A stretch of 64,000 nucleotides of DNA from the NCBI GenBank assembly GCA_046733355.1, contig JBKPOZ010000022.1, positions 43,091 to 107,090 on the forward strand. The letters run 5' to 3'. The number at the start of each line of letters is the position of its first letter. Within the stretch, counting starts at the first letter, position 1. Source of the stretch: VAZQ01 sp046733355. Its GTDB lineage: Bacteria; Pseudomonadota; Alphaproteobacteria; Rhizobiales; Xanthobacteraceae. The notes below the pieces were generated by a model. It made no database searches. It was not told the DNA's origin and was given only the letters and a program-made list of their open reading frames with translations. Below, piece after piece: positions 7,777 to 16,479 of this stretch. Both the position numbers and the translations under genes were made by a program.

Positions 7777-10611
7777 ATGCTCACTCCGACCCCCGATCCC
7801 GCCCCCGCCCTGTTCGACCGTGCCGGAGTCGCGACCGACCTTTCAGCGCTCACGCAATCGCACGTCGGCAATGAGCGGGAGCTCAGATTGGCGATCTCGC
7901 GCCGGCTCAAGCAGGCGCTCATCGAGGGTCGCGCCGCGGCCGAGCGGCAGCTCATCAGGGATCGGCTCGGCCGGCGCTGCGCCGAGCGCCTGAGCGCAAT
8001 GACCGACGAGATCATTCTGTTGCTGTTCGACATCGCCACCAGGCAGCTCTATCCGGCGCAAAATCCTTCCGAGGCCGAGCGCATGGCGATCGTCGCCACG
8101 GGCGGCTACGGCCGCCAGGTGCTCGCCGCCGGCTCCGACATCGATCTGCTGTTTCTCCTTCCGTACAAACAGACCGCCTGGGGCGAACAGGTCGCGGAAG
8201 CCATCCTCTATTGTCTGTGGGACATGGGTCTCAAGGTCGGCCATGCCACACGCTCGGTGTCCGACTGCATGCGCCAGGCAAGGACCGATATGACGGTGCG
8301 CACGGCGCTTCTCGAGGCGCGCTATCTGTTTGGCGACCGCAAGCTCTATGACGAGCTGCTTGGACGGTTCGACAAAGAAATCGTGCAGGGCACGGCGCCG
8401 GAATTCGTCGCCGCAAAACTTGCCGAACGCGAGGAGCGCCACCGCCGCGGCGGACAATCGCGCTACCTTGTCGAGCCGAACGTGAAAGAGGGCAAGGGCG
8501 GCCTGCGCGACCTGCATACGCTCTATTGGATAGCGAAATACGTCTACCGCATCCGCGATCGCACCCAGCTCATCGAGCTCGGGGTGTTCGAGCCGCGCGA
8601 ATACAGCCGCTTCAAACGCTGTGGCGAGTTCTTATGGGCGGTACGCTCGCACCTGCATTTCATTGCCGGCCGGGCGGAAGAGCGCCTCTCCTTCGATGTG
8701 CAGCGGGAGATCGCGCTGCGTCTCGGCTACACGCAGCACCCGGGCATGCGCGATGTGGAACGCTTCATGAAGCATTATTTCCTCGTCGCCAAGGACGTTG
8801 GCGATCTCACCGCCGTGCTCTGCGCCAAGCTCGAGGACGCGCAAGCCAAACCGATGCCGGTGCTCAGCCGCATGATGGCCCGCCTGCGCCCGCGGCCACG
8901 CCGCGCTCTGGCCGAGAGCCCCGACTTTGTCGTCGACTACAATCGATTGACCGTTGCCGACAAAAACCTGTTCCAGCACGATCCGGTCAACCTCATCCGC
9001 ATCTTCCATCTCGCGCAGAAATACAATCTGGTGCTGCATCCCGACGCGATGCATCTCGTCACCCGCTCGCTCAAGCTCGTCGACCAGAAGCTGCGCGAGG
9101 GCGCGGAAGCGAACCGCCTGTTTCTGGAGATCCTGACGGCGAAGAACGCCACCGAGATCATCCTGCGCCGGATGAACGAGCTCGGTGTGCTCGGGCGTTT
9201 CATACCGGCGTTCGGGCGTATCGTGGCAATGATGCAGTTCAACATGTATCACCACTACACCGTCGACGAGCATCTGGTGCGGTGCATCGGCGTGCTCACG
9301 GACATCGAGGAGGGCCGCAGCGAGGACACAAGATTCGCCAACGAGCTGATGCGCACGATTCAGCCGGGCCACCGCAAGCTGCTTTATCTCGCTCTGTTCC
9401 TGCACGATGTCGCCAAGGGCCGCGTTGAGGACCATTCCATCGCGGGCGCGCGGGTCGCCCGCAGTCTGGCTCCGCGCCTGGGCTTTACCGCAGCCGAGAC
9501 CGAAACGGTCGCCTGGCTGATCGAGGTGCATCTGCTCATGTCGACGCTCGCGCAATCGCGCGATCTCTCCGACCGCGTTACCATCGAGAATTTCAGCGCA
9601 GTGATGCAGTCGGTCGAGCGCATGAAGCTGCTCGCCATTCTCACCTGCGCCGACATCAAGGCGGTCGGTCCGGGCGTCTGGAACAGCTGGAAGGCGCAGC
9701 TCATTCGCACGCTCTATTACGAGACCGAGCCGGTGCTGACCGGCGGGTTCTCCGAGGTCGATCGGGCGCGCCGCGTCGCGCTCGCGCAGGATGAGTTGCG
9801 CGCCGAGCTCTCGGACTGGAGCAAGGAGGAAATCGGCGCGTACATCGCCCTGCACTATCCGGCCTACTGGCTCAAGGTCGACGTTGCGCGAAAGGTCGCG
9901 CATGCCCGATTCCTGCACGCAGCGGCCAAAGAGGGGAAGGCGCTCGCCACCACCCTCGCCTTTCCGGCTGCGCGCGGCGTCACCGAGCTCACCGTGCTCG
10001 CGCCGGATCATCCATGGCTGCTCTCGACCATTGCGGGCGCCTGCGCCGCGGCCGGCGCCAACATCGTTGATGCTCAGATCTACACCACCACCGATGGGCG
10101 CGCGCTCGACACCATTGCGGTGACGCGGGAGTTCGAGCTCGACGAGGACGAGGCGCGCCGCGCCCGGCGCATCACCGCCACGATCGAGAAGGCGTTGCGC
10201 GGCGATGTGCGGCTACCGGAAGTGGTGGCCAAGCGCGCGGCCAGCAAAGGCGGCCAGCGTCCGTTTGTGCTCGAGCCCGAGGTGACGATCAACAACAACT
10301 GGTCGAGCCGCTATACCATGGTGGAGGTGACCGGGCTTGATCGGCTCGGCCTCCTGTTCGAGCTCACCGCGGCGCTCTCCAAGCTCAACCTCAACATTGC
10401 CTCGGCGCACGTGGCTACCTTCGGCGAACGCGTGGTCGACGTTTTCTATGTCACCGATTTGTTTGGCGCGAAGGTCACTTCCGCGACCCGGCAGGCGGCA
10501 ATCAAGCGTGCCCTCATCTCGCTCTTTGCCGCCAAGCCCGGCGCCGAGCAGCGCCTCCAGCCCGCGACCGCGGCCGTAGCCGGGATGAGCGCAAGCGACG
10601 TCCGGGATTGA
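7777..10611 (+). CDS. glnD: Bifunctional uridylyltransferase/uridylyl-removing enzyme GlnD
   Basis: Senses glutamine and controls PII proteins by adding or removing UMP, so it sits at the top of nitrogen regulation. The 944-residue protein has the nucleotidyltransferase motif GSDIDLLFLLP (GS119-120, catalytic Asp pair 121 and 123), an HD phosphohydrolase domain with FLHDVAKG at about 541-548, and two C-terminal ACT domains (from about 735, and from about 850 with VTGLDRLGLLFELTAAL). All domains are complete, so both activities should be present. The ATG at 7777 is the first plausible start. It is transcribed divergently from the ABC importer. A nitrate- or amide-type substrate for that importer would fit, but this is only context. 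Confidence 0.96.
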   Translation: MLTPTPDPAPALFDRAGVATDLSALTQSHVGNERELRLAISRRLKQALIEGRAAAERQLIRDRLGRRCAERLSAMTDEIILLLFDIATRQLYPAQNPSEAERMAIVATGGYGRQVLAAGSDIDLLFLLPYKQTAWGEQVAEAILYCLWDMGLKVGHATRSVSDCMRQARTDMTVRTALLEARYLFGDRKLYDELLGRFDKEIVQGTAPEFVAAKLAEREERHRRGGQSRYLVEPNVKEGKGGLRDLHTLYWIAKYVYRIRDRTQLIELGVFEPREYSRFKRCGEFLWAVRSHLHFIAGRAEERLSFDVQREIALRLGYTQHPGMRDVERFMKHYFLVAKDVGDLTAVLCAKLEDAQAKPMPVLSRMMARLRPRPRRALAESPDFVVDYNRLTVADKNLFQHDPVNLIRIFHLAQKYNLVLHPDAMHLVTRSLKLVDQKLREGAEANRLFLEILTAKNATEIILRRMNELGVLGRFIPAFGRIVAMMQFNMYHHYTVDEHLVRCIGVLTDIEEGRSEDTRFANELMRTIQPGHRKLLYLALFLHDVAKGRVEDHSIAGARVARSLAPRLGFTAAETETVAWLIEVHLLMSTLAQSRDLSDRVTIENFSAVMQSVERMKLLAILTCADIKAVGPGVWNSWKAQLIRTLYYETEPVLTGGFSEVDRARRVALAQDELRAELSDWSKEEIGAYIALHYPAYWLKVDVARKVAHARFLHAAAKEGKALATTLAFPAARGVTELTVLAPDHPWLLSTIAGACAAAGANIVDAQIYTTTDGRALDTIAVTREFELDEDEARRARRITATIEKALRGDVRLPEVVAKRAASKGGQRPFVLEPEVTINNNWSSRYTMVEVTGLDRLGLLFELTAALSKLNLNIASAHVATFGERVVDVFYVTDLFGAKVTSATRQAAIKRALISLFAAKPGAEQRLQPATAAVAGMSASDVRD

Positions 10612-10652
10612 GCTTCCCGCATATCGCTTCGCTCATCGCGCTACAATTGTCG
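10612..10652. repeat. Short palindromic repeat related to the one at 22074-22141 (family C)
   Basis: Contains CCCGCATATCGCTTCGCTC, which also occurs at 22112-22131 next to panE. The copy here is shorter and is followed by CGCGCTACAATT. Both lie just downstream of a stop codon. Confidence 0.55.
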
Positions 10653-10704
10653 CGGTAACTCCGCCTTAAAGCCGCCTGCCTAGGCTCGGCCGACGGTTGG
10701 GCGG

Positions 10705-12750
10705 GTGGACGAGATGGGGGCAACAAAGAAAGGGCGCGCGCCTGAGGGCACGGGCGATGCGCCGACACCTGCGCGAACCGATCCGGCAACGGCGGGCAAC
10801 CGAAAACGCAGGCGCAAGCCCCGCACTCGATCGGCGCTTAGCCGCCTCGTCTACGGGACGTTCGTGCTCGCGCTGTGGCTGGGGATCGCAGCCATGGCAA
10901 CACTCGCGTTTGTGCTGTCAACGCTTCCGCCGATCCAATCGCTGGAAATTCCCAAGCGGCCTCCAACCATCGAGATCGTCGCGCTCGATGGCCGACCGCT
11001 CGCGAGCCGGGGGGAGATGAGCGGCACCGACGTGCCGCTCAGGGAGCTTCCCGCCTTCGTGCCCAAGGCATTCGTCGCCATCGAGGACCGTCGTTTCTTC
11101 AGCCATTTCGGCATCGATCCGGTCGGCCTCATGCGCGCGGCGTTTGCCAATGTCTTGCGGCGCGGCATCGCCCAGGGCGGATCGACGATTACCCAGCAGC
11201 TGGCAAAGAATCTGTTCCTCACCCACGAGCGCACGGTGTGGCGCAAGCTGCAGGAAGTCGTGCTGGCGCTTTGGCTCGAGCGCAAGTTCGGCAAGAAAGA
11301 GATACTCGAGCTCTACCTCAATCGCGTGTATTTCGGCGCGGGCGCCTACGGCATCGAGGCGGCGGCGCAACGCTATTTTGCCAAGAGCGCGCGCGAGCTG
11401 AAAGTTGCGGAAGCTGCGCTGCTCGCCGGTCTCGTGCGCTCGCCCTCACGGCTTGCGCCCACGCGCAATCCCTTCCGCGCCGAAAGCCGCGCGCAGATGG
11501 TACTCGCCAACATGAGTGAGCTTGGCTTGATCAGCGAAGCCGCGGCAAAGAATGCGCTCGTCGCGCCTGCGCGCGTCGTGGTGCGGCCGGGCGCCGCGTC
11601 CATCAACTATGTCGCCGACTGGATCATGGACGTGCTCGACGACCTCGTCGGACGCGTGGAGCAGGACCTCGTTGTGGAAACGTCCATTGATCCCGCGCTG
11701 CAGGGCGCCTGCGAGCAGGCGCTCGTCGACGAACTGACGACGAAAGGCGCGAAGTTCGAAGTCTCGCAAGGCGCGATCGTCGCCATGACCCCCGAGGGTG
11801 CTGTGCGCGCGCTCATCGGCGGCCGAAATTACTCCGAAAGCCAGTTTAACCGGGCCGTTGCGGCGCGGCGCCAGCCCGGCTCCGCATTCAAACCTTTCGT
11901 TTATCTCACGGCCGTCGAGCGCGGGCTCACTCCCGACACGGTGCGCGAGGACAAGCCGATTGCGGTGAAAGGCTGGAAGCCGGAAAACTATCACCACGAA
12001 TATCACGGCCCGGTGACGCTGACGCAGGCGCTCGCGCTGTCCCTCAATACGGTTGCGGTGCGCCTTGTGCTGGAGTTCGGTCCCACTGCCGTGGCAAGGA
12101 CCGCATACCGGCTCGGCATCGCCTCGAAGCTCGATGCCAATCCTTCGCTTGCGCTGGGCACCTCGGAAGTCTCGCTCCTCGAGCTCGTCTCTGCCTACGC
12201 GCCGTTTGCCAACGGCGGCAATGCGGTCGAGCCGCATGTGGTCGAGCGCGTGCGCACGCGCGGCGGCCAAATCCTGTTCACGCGCGCACCGCCTGCCTGG
12301 GGCAGCATCATTGAGCCGCGCTATGTGGGCATGATGAATGCGATGATGCGTGAAACGCTCACGATCGGCACCGCGCGAACGGCCCAGCTGCCGGGGTGGA
12401 TGGCTGCCGGCAAGACCGGAACCAGCCAGGATTTCCGCGACGCCTGGTTCATCGGCTACACCGGCCGGCTTGTCACGGGCGTGTGGCTTGGCAATGACGA
12501 CTCCTCCCCCATGCGCAAGACGACCGGAGGAAGCCTGCCGGTCGAGATCTGGAATCGGGTGATGAAGGTGGGCCATCGTGGCGTCGCGGTAGTCGGCTTG
12601 CCGGGGCTGAGTATGAGCGCTTCCTCCGCCGTGGCTTCAGCGGGGACAGCTTCTCCCTCCTCCGTTGCGGGCGGCCCGAGGCCGCAACCCATCGATCGCG
12701 GCGTTGACGGCTGGTTTCTGGAAAGGCTGTTCGGATCCAGGACTCGGTGA
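10705..12750 (+). CDS. Class A penicillin-binding protein (PBP1A/1C-type transglycosylase-transpeptidase)
   Basis: Bifunctional peptidoglycan synthase anchored in the inner membrane. After a basic, Lys/Arg-rich cytoplasmic tail (residues 1-50) comes one transmembrane helix (about 52-76). The glycosyltransferase family 51 domain has the motifs EDRRFFSHFGID and GGSTITQQLAKN. The transpeptidase domain has the active-site SAFK in RQPGSAFKPF, the SLN motif in ALSLNTVAV, and KTGTS. At 681 residues it is shorter than E. coli PBP1A (no OB-like insertion is evident) and closer to the compact alphaproteobacterial class A PBPs. Start GTG 10705; ATG 10714 is an alternative. The C-terminus is Ser/Ala-rich and lacks other domains. 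Confidence 0.94.
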   Translation: MDEMGATKKGRAPEGTGDAPTPARTDPATAGNRKRRRKPRTRSALSRLVYGTFVLALWLGIAAMATLAFVLSTLPPIQSLEIPKRPPTIEIVALDGRPLASRGEMSGTDVPLRELPAFVPKAFVAIEDRRFFSHFGIDPVGLMRAAFANVLRRGIAQGGSTITQQLAKNLFLTHERTVWRKLQEVVLALWLERKFGKKEILELYLNRVYFGAGAYGIEAAAQRYFAKSARELKVAEAALLAGLVRSPSRLAPTRNPFRAESRAQMVLANMSELGLISEAAAKNALVAPARVVVRPGAASINYVADWIMDVLDDLVGRVEQDLVVETSIDPALQGACEQALVDELTTKGAKFEVSQGAIVAMTPEGAVRALIGGRNYSESQFNRAVAARRQPGSAFKPFVYLTAVERGLTPDTVREDKPIAVKGWKPENYHHEYHGPVTLTQALALSLNTVAVRLVLEFGPTAVARTAYRLGIASKLDANPSLALGTSEVSLLELVSAYAPFANGGNAVEPHVVERVRTRGGQILFTRAPPAWGSIIEPRYVGMMNAMMRETLTIGTARTAQLPGWMAAGKTGTSQDFRDAWFIGYTGRLVTGVWLGNDDSSPMRKTTGGSLPVEIWNRVMKVGHRGVAVVGLPGLSMSASSAVASAGTASPSSVAGGPRPQPIDRGVDGWFLERLFGSRTR

Positions 12751-12752
12751 CG

Positions 12753-12843
12753 TAGGATGGGTTAGGCGCGCAGCGCCGTAACCCATCAATTACCGCGTCG
12801 CCGTGCACCGGATGGGTTTCGCTTTCGCTCAACCCATCCTACA
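12753..12843. repeat. Pair of palindromic intergenic repeats (family A)
   Basis: Second copy of the arrangement at 4021-4104: outer arms TAGGATGGGTT / AACCCATCCTA, with an inner copy ending AACCCATC. An open frame reads through the right-hand unit into the next gene, which is why the regulator start is placed after it. Confidence 0.75.
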
Positions 12844-12850
12844 GACTGAT

Positions 12851-13348
12851 ATGGCCGCCAACCGCACCCCCACATTGGATCGCCTCGACGTGAAAATTCT
12901 CGCGGCGCTCCAGCGCAGCGGCCGTGCGACTTTTGCCGAACTCGGCGGGCGGGTGGGCCTCTCTCCCCGTGCCACCCTCGAGCGTGTTCGACGCCTGGAG
13001 GCCGCCGGCATCATCAACGGTTATCAGGCCGTGATCGAGCTTCGGCGCATTGCGCGCACCGTCACCGTGTTTGGCGAGATCTTTTTGGAGAAGCATGCCA
13101 ACCGCGGCCGCTTCGAAAAGCGTCTGGCTTCGCTGGATGCAGTGACCGAATGCTGGGAAGTGAGTGGCGCAGTCGATTACGTCGCCCGTTTCGTGTGCGC
13201 CGATCTCGCCGCCTATGAAGAGCTCACCAGCGCGCTGATCGACGACGCGCAACTTGGCGTGGCGCGTATTGTGAGCCATGTGACCCTGCGCCCGGTTTGC
13301 CGCTTTGCGGGCTACCCTGAGTCCCTGCTGGCCGGGAAGCTCGATTAA
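12851..13348 (+). CDS. Lrp/AsnC family transcriptional regulator
   Basis: Feast/famine regulator with an N-terminal winged helix-turn-helix (LDVKILAALQRSGRATFAELGGRVGL, split here as LDVKILAAL and TFAELGGRVGLS) and a C-terminal RAM ligand-binding domain (about 70-155). At 165 residues it has the usual family length. The reading frame is open back to 12803, but that part is encoded by the palindromic repeat, so the ATG at 12851 is chosen. It lies upstream of an ornithine aminotransferase and a guanidino hydrolase on the same strand, so control of arginine/ornithine catabolism by this regulator is a reasonable inference. Lrp members next to catabolic genes often sense the amino acid concerned. 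Confidence 0.92.
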   Translation: MAANRTPTLDRLDVKILAALQRSGRATFAELGGRVGLSPRATLERVRRLEAAGIINGYQAVIELRRIARTVTVFGEIFLEKHANRGRFEKRLASLDAVTECWEVSGAVDYVARFVCADLAAYEELTSALIDDAQLGVARIVSHVTLRPVCRFAGYPESLLAGKLD

Positions 13349-13558
13349 TCCCCGCATTCCCTCCGGGTAGGGGTTGGACCCCCGTTGACTGCTGCGCCGC
13401 AATAGCTATGCTGCGTTGCCGCATCGAAGGAGTGCAGTGCACAATTTCCGATGCGAGCGCGTGAGTACGCTGGCGTACGGCCCTTCATAATGTCGGCCAC
13501 ATCACGGAGCACCTTCGGCATGTCCATTCGCAGCCGGTTCTTCTCGTGGAGGCTGAAC

Positions 13559-13864
13559 ATGCACGGATTTGGCAGCGGCTCGTTTGATCCAAAGACGCTT
13601 GCGGCCCTTGAAGCGGCATTTGACGAGACCTGGCTGACGCTCAAGTTGAACGGCAATCGCAAGGTGCGCGCCGACGAGCTCGCGCGCTGCATTCTGCGTC
13701 TTGCCACTGAAGGCGAGCGCGATCCCGTTCGCTTGCAGGACCGCGCCCTCAGCGCGCTCGTGCCCGCCCTCGCGTGGCGCGATGCAAATCCCGGGCTTTT
13801 GTCGCTGTCGATGAGCGCGGGGCTCGCGGAGCCGGAGCAGGACGTTTTCCAACCCGCCCGTTAG
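13559..13864 (+). CDS. Small conserved hypothetical protein
   Basis: A 101-residue soluble protein beginning MHGFGSGSFDPKTLAALEAA, predominantly helical, with no signal peptide or membrane segment. Similar short proteins with a FDPxTLxxLxxAFDExW start are, from memory, frequent in Bradyrhizobium relatives, where they have no assigned role. The frame extends to 13451, but ATG 13559 has GGAGG eight bases upstream and lacks the basic leader, so it is preferred. It sits between the Lrp regulator and the aminotransferase without a visible link to either. Confidence 0.7.
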   Translation: MHGFGSGSFDPKTLAALEAAFDETWLTLKLNGNRKVRADELARCILRLATEGERDPVRLQDRALSALVPALAWRDANPGLLSLSMSAGLAEPEQDVFQPAR

Positions 13865-14009
13865 CTGATCTGCAGCCCCGCTGCGCTGTCGCCATTTCCG
13901 CTGCATCTCACCCGATCGACCGCCGAATTGGTCGCGCACCCCGCGCGTTTCAACCGCGGGTGTCGTGCGGATCTCCTAAATGCAAGACGCGGTATCGCGG
14001 AGATGTGTC

Positions 14010-15236
14010 ATGAACACGAGCAAGAGCATCGAGCTGGAGAACAGGGTCAGCGCACACAATTACGCGCCGCTGCCGGTCGTGCTCACGCGCGGCCGCGGCG
14101 CCCACGTCTGGGACACGGCCGGCCATCGCTACGTCGACATGATGAGCGCCTATTCGGCCGCGAGCCACGGCCACGCTCACCCGCGCATCCTTGCAGCACT
14201 CAATGCGCAGGCGCAGCGCATCGCGGTGCCTTCGCGCGCCTTCTACAACGAGCGTCTTGCACCGTTCCTTGCCGAGCTTTGCGCGCTTACCGGATCGGAT
14301 GCAGCGCTGCCCATGAACACCGGCGCCGAGGCGGTCGAGACCGCGATCAAGGCAGCGCGCCGCTGGGGTTATCGGGTCAAGGGAATTGCAGCTGATCGAG
14401 CCGAGATTCTTGTTGCGGCTGGGAATTTCCACGGCCGCACCACGACAGTGATTTCATTCTCGAGCGAGCCCGACTACCGCGAGGGCTTCGGCCCGTTCAC
14501 TCCCGGCTTTCGCGCGCTGACTTTCGGCGATGTCGCAGCGTTTGAGCGCGCGATCACGCCGAATACGGCGGCTATCCTGGTCGAGCCTGTTCAGGGCGAG
14601 GCAGGCATCATCGTGCCGCCTATGGGTTGGCTCGCCGGGCTGCGCCGCCTCTGCGAAGCGCACCGCGTGCTGCTGATTCTCGACGAAGTGCAGTCCGGGC
14701 TCGGCCGCACGGGCGCGTGGTTTGCCTACCAGCATGAAGCCATTCGTCCCGACGGTGTCATTCTCGGCAAGGCACTGGGCGGCGGCGTGCTCCCCGTCTC
14801 CGCTTTTGTCGCGCGACGCGAAGTCATGGATGTGTTCACGCCGGGATCGCACGGCTCGACGTTTGGGGGCAATCCGCTTGCGGCTGCGGTCGGACTCGAA
14901 GCCCTGCACGTCATTCGCGATGAAGGTCTGGTGGAGCGAAGCCGCAGCCTGGGCGAGCACATGCTTCGCCGCCTCTCGGCCTGCGCAAGCCCAATGCTCA
15001 AAGAGGTGCGCGGGCGTGGGCTCTGGGCCGGCGCAGAAATCGATGCGGAGCGCGCGAGCGCGCGCGAAGTGTGCGAGCGGCTTCTCGAAAAAGGCGTGCT
15101 CTCCAAGGAGACGCATCACACGGTTGTGCGCCTCGCCCCGCCACTGGTGATCGAGCGTGATACGCTCGACTGGGCACTCGACCGATTCGAGGAGGTGCTC
15201 GCCGACATCGACGGCGGGCGCCGGAAGGCGGCCTGA
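14010..15236 (+). CDS. rocD: Ornithine--oxo-acid aminotransferase
   Basis: Class III PLP aminotransferase that moves the delta-amino group of ornithine to 2-oxoglutarate, giving glutamate-5-semialdehyde. OAT-type features are NYAPLPVVLTRGRGAHVWD near the N-terminus, MNTGAEAVETAIKAAR (PLP phosphate region), LDEVQSGLGRTG and the Schiff-base lysine K254 in LGKALGGGVLP. At 408 residues from ATG 14010 (GGAG upstream) it matches the family; the in-frame ATG at 13980 adds ten unlikely residues. The gene for a guanidino-group hydrolase follows 23 bases later, and proC, which uses the product P5C, lies elsewhere in the window (57291-58136). Related acetylornithine aminotransferases differ in the N-terminal motif, so OAT is favoured. 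Confidence 0.92.
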   Translation: MNTSKSIELENRVSAHNYAPLPVVLTRGRGAHVWDTAGHRYVDMMSAYSAASHGHAHPRILAALNAQAQRIAVPSRAFYNERLAPFLAELCALTGSDAALPMNTGAEAVETAIKAARRWGYRVKGIAADRAEILVAAGNFHGRTTTVISFSSEPDYREGFGPFTPGFRALTFGDVAAFERAITPNTAAILVEPVQGEAGIIVPPMGWLAGLRRLCEAHRVLLILDEVQSGLGRTGAWFAYQHEAIRPDGVILGKALGGGVLPVSAFVARREVMDVFTPGSHGSTFGGNPLAAAVGLEALHVIRDEGLVERSRSLGEHMLRRLSACASPMLKEVRGRGLWAGAEIDAERASAREVCERLLEKGVLSKETHHTVVRLAPPLVIERDTLDWALDRFEEVLADIDGGRRKAA

Positions 15237-15259
15237 GGCGCCCGGATTGGGGGACCAAC

Positions 15260-16153
15260 ATGGAGCGTGTGATTCGACCTCGGTTCCTGATGTGCCGCCC
15301 GGAGCACTACACGGTCAGCTACGCCATCAATCCGTGGATGGATCCCGCGCGGTGGGCGCGGGATGCGCGCGCGCACAGGGCCGCCGTGCACGAGTGGGAC
15401 GCGCTGTACCACAAATTGATCGAGCTCGGTGCGGCCGTTGAGCTCGTGCCCCCTGCACAGGGCGTGCCCGATCTCGTGTTCACCGCCAATGCGGCGGTCG
15501 TGCTCGACCGCCGCGCGCTGCTCGCAAGGTTTCGCCACGAGGAGCGCCGGCGCGAAGAGCCGCATTTCGAAGCCGCCTTTCGCGTGCTGCAGGCGCGCGG
15601 CGTGGTTGACGATGTACAAAAATTGCCCCCCGGAGTCGTGCTGGAAGGCGCAGGCGACTGCGTCTTTGACGCCGGGCGCGACCTGTTCTGGATGGGATAT
15701 GGGCCGCGCTCGGATCTTGCTGCGGCCGGTCCTGTAGCGGAGATGTTCTCGCGCGAGATCGTCGCACTGGAGCTCGCCGATGCGCGCTTCTATCACATGG
15801 ATACCGCGCTCTGTCCGCTGCCCGGGGGCGAGGTGATGTATCTCCCTGAGGCGTTCACCGCCGAGGGGCTGCGTGTCATTCGTGCCCGCGTCAAGCCAAA
15901 CGATCGAATCGAGATCGGCATCGAAGACGGCGTTGAGCTCGCCGCCAATGCGGTCTGCGTCGGGCGCACCATCGTCATGTCAGCGGCGAGCGAGGCGCTG
16001 CGTGCTCGCCTGCGCCGACGCGGCTATGAGGTTGCCGTCATACCGCTCGGGTCTTTTCTCAGGAGCGGCGGCTCGGCCTTCTGCCTCACGCTGCAGCTCG
16101 ACCGCAGCTCGGTTCAGGCGCTCGCAACGAGCCCGCGGCGGGCAGTCGCCTGA
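15260..16153 (+). CDS. Amidinohydrolase of the DDAH/arginine deiminase superfamily; possible arginine dihydrolase
   Basis: Guanidine-modifying enzyme with the pentein fold. Visible active-site candidates are the nucleophile C275 in GGSAFCLTL, H179 in FYHMDTALCPL, and an acidic pair near VLEGAGDCVFD. The substrate loop reads VPDLVFTANA with Asn77. In this superfamily DDAH and deiminases usually have Asp here, whereas the cyanobacterial arginine dihydrolase ArgZ/AgrE, as I recall it, depends on an Asn at this place. With rocD immediately upstream, conversion of arginine to ornithine, CO2 and ammonia, then to glutamate semialdehyde, is plausible. Dimethylarginine hydrolysis or citrulline formation remain possible. 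At 297 residues it corresponds to the catalytic domain only; the C-terminal domain of AgrE-type fusions is absent. Confidence 0.8.
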   Translation: MERVIRPRFLMCRPEHYTVSYAINPWMDPARWARDARAHRAAVHEWDALYHKLIELGAAVELVPPAQGVPDLVFTANAAVVLDRRALLARFRHEERRREEPHFEAAFRVLQARGVVDDVQKLPPGVVLEGAGDCVFDAGRDLFWMGYGPRSDLAAAGPVAEMFSREIVALELADARFYHMDTALCPLPGGEVMYLPEAFTAEGLRVIRARVKPNDRIEIGIEDGVELAANAVCVGRTIVMSAASEALRARLRRRGYEVAVIPLGSFLRSGGSAFCLTLQLDRSSVQALATSPRRAVA

Positions 16154-16479
16154 CGATCATGCGGTCACGGCCGGGTCTGTCTCCATAGGCGCTACTAAGT
16201 TAACGGCGTTTCCCGGGCGCAGCGCAGCGTGAAGCTTGGCTTCACGGTGCGCTGCAGACCCGGGATCGTTCCAATTCGGAGTTTGGAACGGTCCCGGCCC
16301 AGCGGTGCACCGCCTCTGCAAGTGCTTCGCGCTGCACCGCAGCCGGGACATAGGAACATCGCTGACAATCCGCCGCCTTTCCTTTAAGCTCGCGCGCATG
16401 CGGGTGTGAAGCCGAGGCGCAGTTTGCGGCTTGCGAACAAGCGGCGGCACCCGGAGCGGAAACCAGAGGAGGAAACATC

